From the NCBI GenBank assembly GCA_002084705.1, contig NBLX01000009.1, forward strand, positions 1 to 44,949: DNA of 44,949 nt, read 5' to 3'. Position 1 is the stretch's first letter, and every line of letters starts with the position of its first letter. Shown here piece after piece: positions 38,622 through 44,949 of the stretch. The DNA comes from Desulfobacteraceae bacterium 4572_35.1 (GTDB lineage: Bacteria; Desulfobacterota; Desulfuromonadia; Desulfuromonadales; Desulfuromonadaceae). The translations under genes and the position numbers were made by a program. The notes under the pieces are model-generated. The model saw nothing but the letters and a program-made list of their open reading frames with translations. It made no database searches and was not told the origin of the DNA.

Positions 38622-38938
38622 ATGTTAGATGCTATGGGAACTGCCGTTTCAGGTTTGCAGGCACAATCACTGAGGTTAAATTCAATAGCCAGACTGAGGG
38701 TTATGTTCCAACTGATGTGTCCATGTCTGAGAACAAGCAAGGTGGTGTCAGGTCTCAACTGCAAAAACCGGTGGCTGCACCCGGTGTAGCTCAGGATACT
38801 GAAACAAAACCGTCTCAGGTCGATTTGGCCAAAGAGATGACCCAGATGATGGAAACAAAAAATATGTATCTGGCAAACATGAAAACGGTGGATAGTTCAG
38901 AAAAAATGTTGGGACATTTGCTTGACACTGTAGGTTGA
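38622..38938 (+). pseudogene. Flagellar basal-body rod (FlgC-like) protein gene, frameshifted
   Basis: A strong GGGGAGGAT ribosome site precedes ATG 38622, and the first frame reads MLDAMGTAVSGLQAQSLRLN then SIA, the N-terminal helix of rod/hook proteins. After 38690 that frame becomes unlike the family and ends near 38787. From about 38685 the next frame continues the family: NSQTEGYVPTDVSMSENK, an alanine/proline linker, then VDLAKEMTQMMETKNMYLAN to the stop at 38938. The expected NNIAN segment is missing. The joined product would be a short rod-domain protein of about 110 residues, as seen alone in Geobacter relatives. Confidence 0.8.
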
Positions 38939-38950
38939 ACAACATAAATG

Positions 38951-39000
38951 ACAATAATAGAAATGGCTCGGTTTTCGAATGGAAACCGGGCCATTATTGT
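38951..39000 (+). terminator. Intrinsic terminator after the rod-like gene
   Basis: AATGGCTCGGTTTTC (38962-38976) pairs with GGAAACCGGGCCATT (38981-38995) over 15 positions with two G-U wobbles and a GAAT loop. ACAATAAT (38951-38958) and ATTATTGT (38993-39000) extend the base. It insulates the hom side from the accessory operon at 39340. Confidence 0.75.
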
Positions 39001-39084
39001 TTGTGCATCATTGATCGTGTTTCTTTGTTGAAGATTGGTAACGATTTAGCATGATGAGCATGTGCTCAACTGGAGAGGTGCTAA

Positions 39085-39252
39085 ATAGTTACGAAAGTTG
39101 AAACATTAAAATTAGTCATACTGCCCTGCGTATATCCTAACGATATCACCAATGATTACCTTGATAACATACGTGCTAAAGCAGATTGCGGGGCTTGGCT
39201 AATTGTAGGGAGAGATAGACCTCTTGAATTCGAATTTTCTAGCATAGAGTAA
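39085..39252 (+). other. Possible small reading frame lacking a normal start codon
   Basis: A frame open for 55 codons (39085-39249, TAA at 39250-39252) begins with ATA, six bases after a good GGAGAGG ribosome site. It contains no ATG, GTG or TTG. The product would read IVTKVETLKLVILPCVYPND and then end in GRDRPLEFEFSSIE; I do not recognise it. It could be a gene whose ATG mutated to ATA, or chance. The remainder of 39001-39339 shows nothing else. Confidence 0.2.
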
Positions 39253-39339
39253 TCGCTCCTTATCTGGTATAACCATTATCCTTACTAATAATTGAAACTC
39301 CAGTGTTTGAAATACATATTATAGAGGAGAACAATACTG

Positions 39340-39594
39340 ATGACTTTGAATGAAAAAATTAAGCATATTTTGATTGAGGACCTGAACTTGGAAGATATTA
39401 CGGTTGAAGAGATTGGTGATGAAGAGCCTTTGTTTGGCGACGGTTTAGGTTTGGATTCTCTTGATGCTGTGGAGATGGCGGTAATTGTTCAAAAACATTT
39501 TGGTGTAGAAATTAAGGATATGGAAGAGGGACGACCGGCATTACAATCAGTGCAGTCTTTGGCTGATTTTATTACCGATAAACAGGGTAAATAG
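39340..39594 (+). CDS. Acyl carrier protein of the accessory operon (aryl-polyene type)
   Basis: This 84-residue ACP is distinct from acpP. The phosphopantetheine serine lies in LFGDGLGLDSLDAVEMAVIV, and the GLGLDS context, with a C-terminal SVQSLADFI, resembles ACPs of aryl-polyene and dialkylresorcinol clusters (such as ApeE) rather than fatty acid ACPs. GAGGAGA lies just upstream of the ATG. It is the first gene of a tightly packed operon and would carry the chain built by the ketosynthase pair that follows. No dedicated phosphopantetheinyl transferase is visible in the window. Confidence 0.93.
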   Translation: MTLNEKIKHILIEDLNLEDITVEEIGDEEPLFGDGLGLDSLDAVEMAVIVQKHFGVEIKDMEEGRPALQSVQSLADFITDKQGK

Positions 39595-39597
39595 TTA

Positions 39598-40851
39598 ATG
39601 ACCAGTACTGTTGTCATAAACGGGATGGGTTGCGTCTGTGCTGCTGGTAATAATGTGGAGCAGATTGTAGATTCAATGCTCAGTGGTGAGCGTTATGTGT
39701 GCTCAGCCCCCCCCTTTGCCACAAGCCATCCCCATCCATATCCGGTTTTTAGCGTAACCTCCCCACTTCACGATTTTGGTTTACCTGCTGAGGATATTGT
39801 TTATCTGCGCACTGCTCTACTGGGGTTGAATGCCGCACAGCAGGCTCTCGATAATTCGTGTTGGGATATGAAGAGTCTGCGTTCCCTGAAAGTGGGGGTG
39901 TGCATTGGAACAACCGTTGGTAGTTCCATGGATGTTGAGAAGTTTTATGCAGATTATCGCAGCGGAAAAACTCCTGATATGCGTCCTGTCAACTGTTTCT
40001 ATGATGGCAACCCGGCAACAATAATCAGTAAATATTTTGCTTTTAATGGCCCATGCCAGACCATTGTCAATGCCTGTTCTTCCGGTACCGATGCCATAGG
40101 GACAGCAACCATGTGGCTACGTAGTGGCATGTGTGATGTGGTGCTGGCAGGCGGGGCCGATGAGTTGTGTCGGACCACCTATAATGGTTTTGCTGCCCTA
40201 CAGATAAGTTCGCCGGAGTTGTGTTCTCCGTTTAGTGTTGAGCGTAGTGGCTTGAACCTTGGCGAAGGTGCGGCAGTAATGGTGTTGGCGCGTGAAGAGA
40301 TCGCTGCTGAGTTCCAGGGAAAAGAATCGTTGGGATATATTCTTGGTTATGGAAGCGGCACTGATGCTTGGCACTTGACTGCTCCCCATCCTGAGGGGCG
40401 CGGACTGAAACAGGCACTTAATGAGGCTTTTAGCAATACTGTAAAAAATATTAACGATGATGCTGTTGATGATAACGGTGCCATCGTCGAGCGCCTTGCA
40501 TTTGTCAACACTCATGGCACCGGCACCAGAGATAATGATTGTGTCGAGGGTGCGGTGTTGTCACAGTTATTGCCTAAGGTATTGTTTCATTCAACTAAGG
40601 GATATACTGGGCATACTCTGGGTGCAGCTGGTGCTATAGAGGCCGTGCTAACTCTTGCCTTCTTACGCCGAGGACAAATTCCTGCCAGCGCCGGTTTTAG
40701 CACTATCGATCCAGAAATTGAACGGACGCCGGTTACAGAAAATACTACGATCAGTTCGGATATTGCCCTGTCGGAATCGTTGGCTTTTGGTGGTAATAAC
40801 GCTGCGTTGGTTATAAGTTTAAATAGATCTGCTTCTGGGGTGATCTCATGA
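39598..40851 (+). CDS. Beta-ketoacyl-ACP synthase (KS-alpha) of the accessory operon
   Basis: This condensing enzyme of 417 residues has all catalytic residues of the FabF type: cysteine 160 in VNACSSGTDAIG, histidine 306 in NTHGTGTRDND, lysine 334 and histidine 339 in STKGYTGHTLGAAG, and a C-terminal LAFGGNNAALV. It is clearly divergent from fabF at 29213. It starts 3 bp after the ACP gene and overlaps the next ketosynthase-like gene by 4 bp (ATGA), so the two are probably made in equal amounts and may form a heterodimer. It would elongate chains on the operon's ACP with malonyl units. Confidence 0.92.
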   Translation: MTSTVVINGMGCVCAAGNNVEQIVDSMLSGERYVCSAPPFATSHPHPYPVFSVTSPLHDFGLPAEDIVYLRTALLGLNAAQQALDNSCWDMKSLRSLKVGVCIGTTVGSSMDVEKFYADYRSGKTPDMRPVNCFYDGNPATIISKYFAFNGPCQTIVNACSSGTDAIGTATMWLRSGMCDVVLAGGADELCRTTYNGFAALQISSPELCSPFSVERSGLNLGEGAAVMVLAREEIAAEFQGKESLGYILGYGSGTDAWHLTAPHPEGRGLKQALNEAFSNTVKNINDDAVDDNGAIVERLAFVNTHGTGTRDNDCVEGAVLSQLLPKVLFHSTKGYTGHTLGAAGAIEAVLTLAFLRRGQIPASAGFSTIDPEIERTPVTENTTISSDIALSESLAFGGNNAALVISLNRSASGVIS

Positions 40852-42014
40852 CGGCTGTGACCGATAAAATAGCCATTAGTGGAATTGGCTGCGTTGGTGC
40901 CTTCGGTTGTGGCACACAGGATTATGTCGCAGCCCTGAAACGTGGTTACGTGGACGCGCTGCCGCAGGAGAAAAATCATCCAGATGGGACCTCATTTCTG
41001 CCCGCATTGTTGGCTGATACTGCCCACCTGACCGATTATGTTCCACGACGAGCGTTACGGCGGATTGATCATTATGCACGCATGGCCTTGCTGGGTGGTT
41101 ATCTAGCTTTGGCTGATGTGGGGCTAAGCTCTGATCAGTGTGAAAAGCTTGGTGTTATTGTAGCCAGCGGTTATGGCGCGCTGACCACAACTTTTAACTT
41201 TCTCGATTCTGTGCTGGATGATGGCGATAGTTGTACCTCACCAACCAGTTTTTCCAATTCAGTTCATAATGTTGCCGCAGCCTACCTGTCGATGCAATTG
41301 CAGGCGTTTGGTCCAAGTTTAACCGTAAGCCAGTTTGAACTTTCGGTTTGCTCTGCTTTGCATACTGCGGTGTGTTGGTTGGAACAGGGGCGAGTTGATA
41401 AGGTTTTGATCGGCGGCGTTGATGAATACAATCCGGTTGTTAATGATTATTGCCGACAACGTTTTTCTGACCATGATGTGTCGATTGGAAATATTGATCC
41501 TTTTAATTTTAATTCTTGCAGTACTATAGCTGGAGAGGGTGCAGCGTTTTTATTGTTGACCAAAGGAGATAAATGGTGTGGCGGTGAATCGGAACAAGCG
41601 TGCCACGCTCCATATGCTTATGTTGGTGCCTTGTCTAGTGGTAATTTTTCCCGTCTGGATTGTAAGGATTATTCTCCTCAGGTGGGGCAACGTGGTTCTG
41701 ATCTGATGATAATTGGAGCAGATGGCCAGTGTGATAGTGGTAATTTATATTCACAGCTTCAATTTGATCGGCCAACGCTAAGTTGTAGTCCGTGCTATGG
41801 CGCTTTGCCGGTTGGGCAAGCGTTTGATTTGGTGGCGGCAGCGTTGATGTTACGTGAACAGAGTATGTTTGCTGTTAATAGATATCAAACTGGAACTAAT
41901 GGTAACAATGTGAACTTCGTACCGAAAATTGACACGATAACGTCATTGAAAATTGCACCAACAGGTCAGTTTGGCCAAATAGAACTTTGTGCCGGAGTGG
42001 ATAGAGATGCATAA
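40848..42014 (+). CDS. Ketosynthase-like protein lacking catalytic histidines (chain-length-factor-like)
   Basis: This 388-residue protein has a thiolase/ketosynthase fold (KIAISGIGCVGAFG at the N-terminus, GGVDEYNPVVN in the middle). A cysteine is kept at residue 168 in LSVCSALHTAV. At the first histidine position, usually NAHGTGT, it reads IIGADGQCDSG. At the second, usually TGHTLGAAG, it reads CYGALPVGQAFD. Both histidines and the usual lysine are therefore lost, so it should not condense chains by itself. By analogy with KS-beta/chain-length factors of type II polyketide and aryl-polyene systems, it probably pairs with the preceding enzyme. Confidence 0.85.
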   Translation: MTAVTDKIAISGIGCVGAFGCGTQDYVAALKRGYVDALPQEKNHPDGTSFLPALLADTAHLTDYVPRRALRRIDHYARMALLGGYLALADVGLSSDQCEKLGVIVASGYGALTTTFNFLDSVLDDGDSCTSPTSFSNSVHNVAAAYLSMQLQAFGPSLTVSQFELSVCSALHTAVCWLEQGRVDKVLIGGVDEYNPVVNDYCRQRFSDHDVSIGNIDPFNFNSCSTIAGEGAAFLLLTKGDKWCGGESEQACHAPYAYVGALSSGNFSRLDCKDYSPQVGQRGSDLMIIGADGQCDSGNLYSQLQFDRPTLSCSPCYGALPVGQAFDLVAAALMLREQSMFAVNRYQTGTNGNNVNFVPKIDTITSLKIAPTGQFGQIELCAGVDRDA

Positions 42015-42450
42015 GAAAGATGTTCCCCAGGATAGTGGAGTGTTAGAAAATAATCAGATGGTAAATTACGCTGTTGATGGCGATGGGAATTACTGCCTGG
42101 CAGCTACCACGGGTTGGGAGCCGGTCAATGCGGCTAACAGGATGGCTTGGGAAGAGATCCGTGAGCAATTATTTCAAGTGCGCCAGCAGGTTGAAAGCGG
42201 AAAATTGAGCAGCCTTGCCTATTATATGACCCGTGCGCAGATGGATGCTCCTCTGTTGGCTAGTTATGCTGGATTGGCACGCTGGAGGGTCCGCCGTCAT
42301 TTGCGCCCGGCTATTTTTGCCAAACTTGGATCTGAACAATTGCAGCGCTATGCCGAATTGTTTGGTGTGTTTGTTGAACAGCTTGTTCGATTGCCTGACA
42401 ATGATGAGTTGCCTGTGGCAGAATATCCAAACCCTGAGGATAATAAGTGA
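42007..42450 (+). CDS. Small helical protein of unknown function, possible Cro-type HTH
   Basis: I do not recognise a named family. The ATG at 42007 overlaps the previous stop (ATGCATAA) and gives 147 residues; a GTG at 41989 is an alternative. The N-terminus has YAVDGDGNYCLAATTGWEPV. The centre is helical and charged. Residues ~75-130 (MTRAQMDAPLLASYAGLARW, then VRRHL, F..L, LQRYAELFGV) have the spacing of a Cro/C1-like helix-turn-helix. It could be an operon-specific regulator or a scaffold for the synthases. It overlaps the BtrH-like gene by 4 bp. Confidence 0.75.
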   Translation: MHKKDVPQDSGVLENNQMVNYAVDGDGNYCLAATTGWEPVNAANRMAWEEIREQLFQVRQQVESGKLSSLAYYMTRAQMDAPLLASYAGLARWRVRRHLRPAIFAKLGSEQLQRYAELFGVFVEQLVRLPDNDELPVAEYPNPEDNK

Positions 42451-43451
42451 AAATTGCAAACTTTTCCCATCGTCAAGCTGCACACTGTGAAAGTGGAGCC
42501 ACTGCCAGTTTGATCAACTACGCAGGGACACATCTTTCAGAAGCGATGGTATTTGGTATTGGTGCCGGTCTCTTTTTCGGTTATGTCCCTTTTATTAAGG
42601 TGAATGGTTTCCCTCTGGTTACATATCGCTGCAAGCCGGGGGCAATTTTTGCTCGGGTAACCAAGAACCTCAATTGTGATGTGCACCAGAAAAGATACCG
42701 CAATCAGGCTCAGGCTATGGACGATCTAGATCTAAAGCTTGATCAGGGGATAGCGGTGGGGCTACAGACTAGCGTATTCTGGCTACCTTACATCCCCGCT
42801 GCCATGCGTTTCCATTTTAATGCTCATAATTTGGTCGTAATTGGCAAAGATGGCGATGAGTATATCATAAGTGATCCGGTTGCCCCTGATCTGGTGCGTT
42901 GCTCGGCGCAGGATTTATCTAAAGCGCGTTTTGCTCGCGGAGCGTTGGCACCCAAAGGGCGCAGTTATTATCTTACTTCAGTTCCGGCAGTTAAAAATCT
43001 TGAGGAGCCGATTGTGGCTGCTATCCGTAGTGCTTGTCGCGATATGTTGGCACCGATACCGATTGCCGGGGTACGAGGAATGCGGTTGATGGCTCGCAGC
43101 GTGAGTGGTTGGGAAACTAAATACGGCAAGCGTCGTGCCGGTTATTGTCTGGCTCAGTTGATACGGATGCAGGAGGAGATTGGCACTGGCGGCGCAGGCT
43201 TCCGCTTTATTTATGCTGCTTTTTTACAGGAGGCGGCTGAATATTTAGCAGTTTCGCAACTCGAAGAGCTGGCAGAAGAGTTGACAGCCATTGGCGATGA
43301 TTGGCGTGACTTTGCTTTGCAAGCCACCCGTTGTTGCAAGGGACATGCTGAGTGTTCTTATGCGGATCTAGCCACGATGATCAGTTCACAAGCGGATAAA
43401 GAGGAACGGTTTTTCCGTCATCTACAACAATTGACCAAAAAACTGGGATAA
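42447..43451 (+). CDS. BtrH-type acyltransferase (BtrH N-terminal plus DUF4872-like region)
   Basis: This 334-residue protein matches the BtrH N-terminal domain family. BtrH of butirosin synthesis moves an amino-acyl group from an ACP onto an aminoglycoside amine. Here HCESGATASLINYAG carries the likely nucleophile Cys14, followed by LSEAMVFGIGAGLFFGY. His127 in NAHNLVVIG and Asp143 in ISDPV fit a papain-like triad. The C-terminal half is helical, like DUF4872. In this operon the natural donor is the ACP at 39340. The acceptor is unknown, and no aminoglycoside genes are present. Confidence 0.85.
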   Translation: MKIANFSHRQAAHCESGATASLINYAGTHLSEAMVFGIGAGLFFGYVPFIKVNGFPLVTYRCKPGAIFARVTKNLNCDVHQKRYRNQAQAMDDLDLKLDQGIAVGLQTSVFWLPYIPAAMRFHFNAHNLVVIGKDGDEYIISDPVAPDLVRCSAQDLSKARFARGALAPKGRSYYLTSVPAVKNLEEPIVAAIRSACRDMLAPIPIAGVRGMRLMARSVSGWETKYGKRRAGYCLAQLIRMQEEIGTGGAGFRFIYAAFLQEAAEYLAVSQLEELAEELTAIGDDWRDFALQATRCCKGHAECSYADLATMISSQADKEERFFRHLQQLTKKLG

Positions 43452-43470
43452 TGTGGTAGTGGGTGGGCAG

Positions 43471-44238
43471 ATGGATGTAAAATTGACCGACACGATGTTA
43501 CTACAGGCAACAGGGTTGGTGAAGCGCTACCACAATCAGACTAATCCTGCTGTAGATGGGCTGGACTTGTGTCTTAAAAAGGGTGATCTCCTCGGTTTGC
43601 TTGGTCCAAATGGAGCAGGCAAGACTACAACTATCTCCATGTTGTCTACCATGTTGCGCCCTGATGCCGGCAGCGTTGAGATTGCTGGCGTTGACGCATT
43701 AAAAAATCCACGTTTGGTGCGGCCGCTAATCGGCTTTGTACCGCAAGAGCTGGCATTGTATCCCAGCCTAACTCTTAGAGAGAATTTGCAGTTCTGGGGG
43801 CGTTTGTATGGTTTGCGCGGGCAGTTGCTGTCTCAGCGGCTCAACGAGTGTGTTCAACTTGTCGCTTTGTCTGATTGCCTTGATAATCGTGTTGATACTT
43901 TTTCCGGCGGGATGAAGCGTCGTGCCAATCTGGCTGCTGGAATTATCCATAAACCACAGTTGCTGTTTCTTGATGAACCCACTGTTGGCATAGATCCACA
44001 GTCGCGTCACAATATCATCGACAAGTTGTACGAACTTAATTGTAACGGGATGACAATGGTTTATACCTCACACTATATGGAGGAGGTTGAGCGATTGTGC
44101 TCTGGAGTGGTGATTGTTGACGCCGGTAAGATTGTCTGTTCTGGCTCTGCGCAACAGCTGTTAGAAGATTCTGGCTGTGATGATCTTGAACAGCTGTTTT
44201 TGCAGTTAACTGGCAAACAATTACGTGATCAACTTTAG
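43471..44238 (+). CDS. ABC transporter ATP-binding protein
   Basis: This ABC-2-type ATPase of about 255 residues has Walker A LLGPNGAGKTTT, the Q-loop VPQELALYPSLT, the signature FSGGMKRRANLA, Walker B LLFLDEPTVGID and the H-loop YTSHYMEEVE. It resembles the drug/lipid export ATPases of the DrrA/CcmA-like type. ATG 43471 is chosen; GTG 43453, 1 bp after the previous stop, is equally possible. It would energise the permease that follows and move the operon's product across the inner membrane. Confidence 0.93.
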   Translation: MDVKLTDTMLLQATGLVKRYHNQTNPAVDGLDLCLKKGDLLGLLGPNGAGKTTTISMLSTMLRPDAGSVEIAGVDALKNPRLVRPLIGFVPQELALYPSLTLRENLQFWGRLYGLRGQLLSQRLNECVQLVALSDCLDNRVDTFSGGMKRRANLAAGIIHKPQLLFLDEPTVGIDPQSRHNIIDKLYELNCNGMTMVYTSHYMEEVERLCSGVVIVDAGKIVCSGSAQQLLEDSGCDDLEQLFLQLTGKQLRDQL

Positions 44239-44253
44239 CATTTGGATCTATAT

Positions 44254-44949
44254 ATGTGTTTAATGTGGCAACAACTGGGCGCTTTTTTTCTGAAAGAGCT
44301 GCAATTGCTTCGCCGTGATCGCGGCGGTTTAATTGTGTTGTTTGTTATGCCGCTGGCGTTGGTGATAATTGTATCACTGGTGCAGAATAATATTCTCAAA
44401 GTTAGTGGTGCCAGAACCGTTAAGTTGTTGTTGATTGATAACGACAATGGCGAATTTGGGCAGCGATTATTGGAACAGTTGGATGAAAGTGGTTCCTTTC
44501 GAGTTACACGGCGAATATCTGATAGTTCACAAAGTCGGGCGCGACTTGAGGTGGGTGAGGGACAATGGCAGGTGGGGGTTTTGTTGCCTGAGGGTTTATC
44601 TCAACAATTGCGCCTAAATGCTATGGATTCTGTTTGCCAAGGATTTACATCTACACCTGATACAGCAGCTCAGCCCTTGACTGTAGAGTATTTTTTTGAT
44701 CCGGCTGTTCAGGGTGGTTTGAGGGGTGGGGTCAGTGGAATGCTACAACAACTTGTAGCCAGGCAGGTGTTGACGGCACAGATGGATGCATTTAAAAAAG
44801 TGTTGCCCGCTCAGATTGAACGTCAGATCTCTTCCGAACTTGGTCCCATGTTTTCTCAAGTGTTATCCCAGCATGAATTACAGTTTAATTTTCCTGATCC
44901 ACGTCAACCCCTTTTACAGGCAACACAAGTTAGAACACAGGACGGATAT
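44254..44949 (+). CDS. ABC-2 type transporter permease, 5' part
   Basis: An open frame runs from ATG 44254 (or 44263) to the right edge, giving 232 codons without a stop. The N-terminus has MWQQLGAFFLKELQLLRRDR, typical of ABC-2 permeases, then one hydrophobic helix (LIVLFVMPLALVIIVSLV). A long hydrophilic region follows, with VKLLLIDNDNGEFGQRLLEQ, VGVLLPEGLSQQL and VEYFFDPAVQ. This layout, one helix then a large extracytoplasmic domain, matches YhhJ/DrrB-like exporters. The remaining membrane helices lie outside the window. It begins 15 bp after the ATPase gene. Confidence 0.88.
   Translation, partial: MCLMWQQLGAFFLKELQLLRRDRGGLIVLFVMPLALVIIVSLVQNNILKVSGARTVKLLLIDNDNGEFGQRLLEQLDESGSFRVTRRISDSSQSRARLEVGEGQWQVGVLLPEGLSQQLRLNAMDSVCQGFTSTPDTAAQPLTVEYFFDPAVQGGLRGGVSGMLQQLVARQVLTAQMDAFKKVLPAQIERQISSELGPMFSQVLSQHELQFNFPDPRQPLLQATQVRTQDGY

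Noticed and set aside
39292-39320. Promoter TTGAAA-17-CATATT before the accessory ACP
   Set aside because: The transcript would start inside the ribosome site of the ACP gene, leaving no usable leader. The true promoter is probably further upstream.
39598-42014. The two ketosynthase genes as simple duplicates of fabF
   Set aside because: Both differ widely from fabF at 29213, the second lacks catalytic histidines, and they are linked to a non-fatty-acid ACP.
1-44949. CRISPR arrays, tRNA or rRNA genes, prophage or IS transposases
   Set aside because: No regularly spaced repeats, cloverleaf-like conserved arms, phage structural genes or transposase motifs were recognised while reading both strands. 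Weak tRNA-like folds cannot be fully excluded without a covariance search.

Overview
The window looks like a chromosomal segment of a moderately AT-rich deltaproteobacterium of the Desulfuromonadales type (Geobacter, Desulfuromonas, Pelobacter relatives). This is inferred from gene order and protein style: a DHH-CBS-poly(A)-polymerase fusion next to a site-2 protease and scpAB-rluB, a DUF177-rpmF-plsX-fabHDG-acpP-fabF-rpiB-glyA-dCMP deaminase-nrdR-ribD-ribE-ribBA-ribH-nusB run, and PyrK/PyrD of the NAD-dependent class. No species can be named from the sequence alone. Most of the window is ordinary housekeeping DNA read on the + strand.

Layout. 1-695 (-): 5' part of purM. 972-8757 (+): rimI, pyrK, pyrD, the DHH-CBS-PAP fusion, an M50 protease, scpA, scpB, rluB. 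8825-8926: an N-terminal stub of a YciI-type gene. 8937-12884 (-): thrC and the malic enzyme/phosphotransacetylase fusion maeB, separated by two tandem hairpins. 12885-13709: an intergenic stretch with a REP/MITE-like element of about 95 bp. 13710-23071 (+): hldD, a membrane-anchored sugar-dehydrogenase-like propeller, addB-like and addA-like recombination nucleases, a methyltransferase. 23187-23579 (-): fxsA. 24038-38510 (+): the fatty-acid/ribosome block, rpiB, glyA, the riboflavin block, nusB and hom. 38622-38938: a frameshifted flagellar-rod-like gene. 39340 to the right edge: an accessory operon.

The most interesting part is the accessory operon at 39340-44949. It encodes an acyl carrier protein of the aryl-polyene type, a complete ketosynthase, a second ketosynthase-like protein that has lost both catalytic histidines (chain-length-factor-like), a small helix-rich and possibly HTH protein, a BtrH-type cysteine acyltransferase, an ABC ATPase and an ABC-2 permease that runs off the window. 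Genes overlap or nearly abut, so they are probably co-transcribed. The inferred logic is to build an acyl or polyketide chain on the dedicated ACP, transfer it by the BtrH-like enzyme to an unknown acceptor, and export or place the product by the ABC transporter. I cannot name a characterised pathway with exactly this composition.

A second theme is gene damage by deletion. glyA lacks about 54 internal codons, including the conserved LIASEN and KYAEGYPG regions. The flagellar-rod-like gene is frameshifted at a point explained by a 19-bp deletion between 7-bp repeats. The YciI gene stops after 33 residues. These may be real reductive events or assembly errors, and read mapping would decide. No tRNA, rRNA, CRISPR array, prophage or insertion-sequence transposase was seen.
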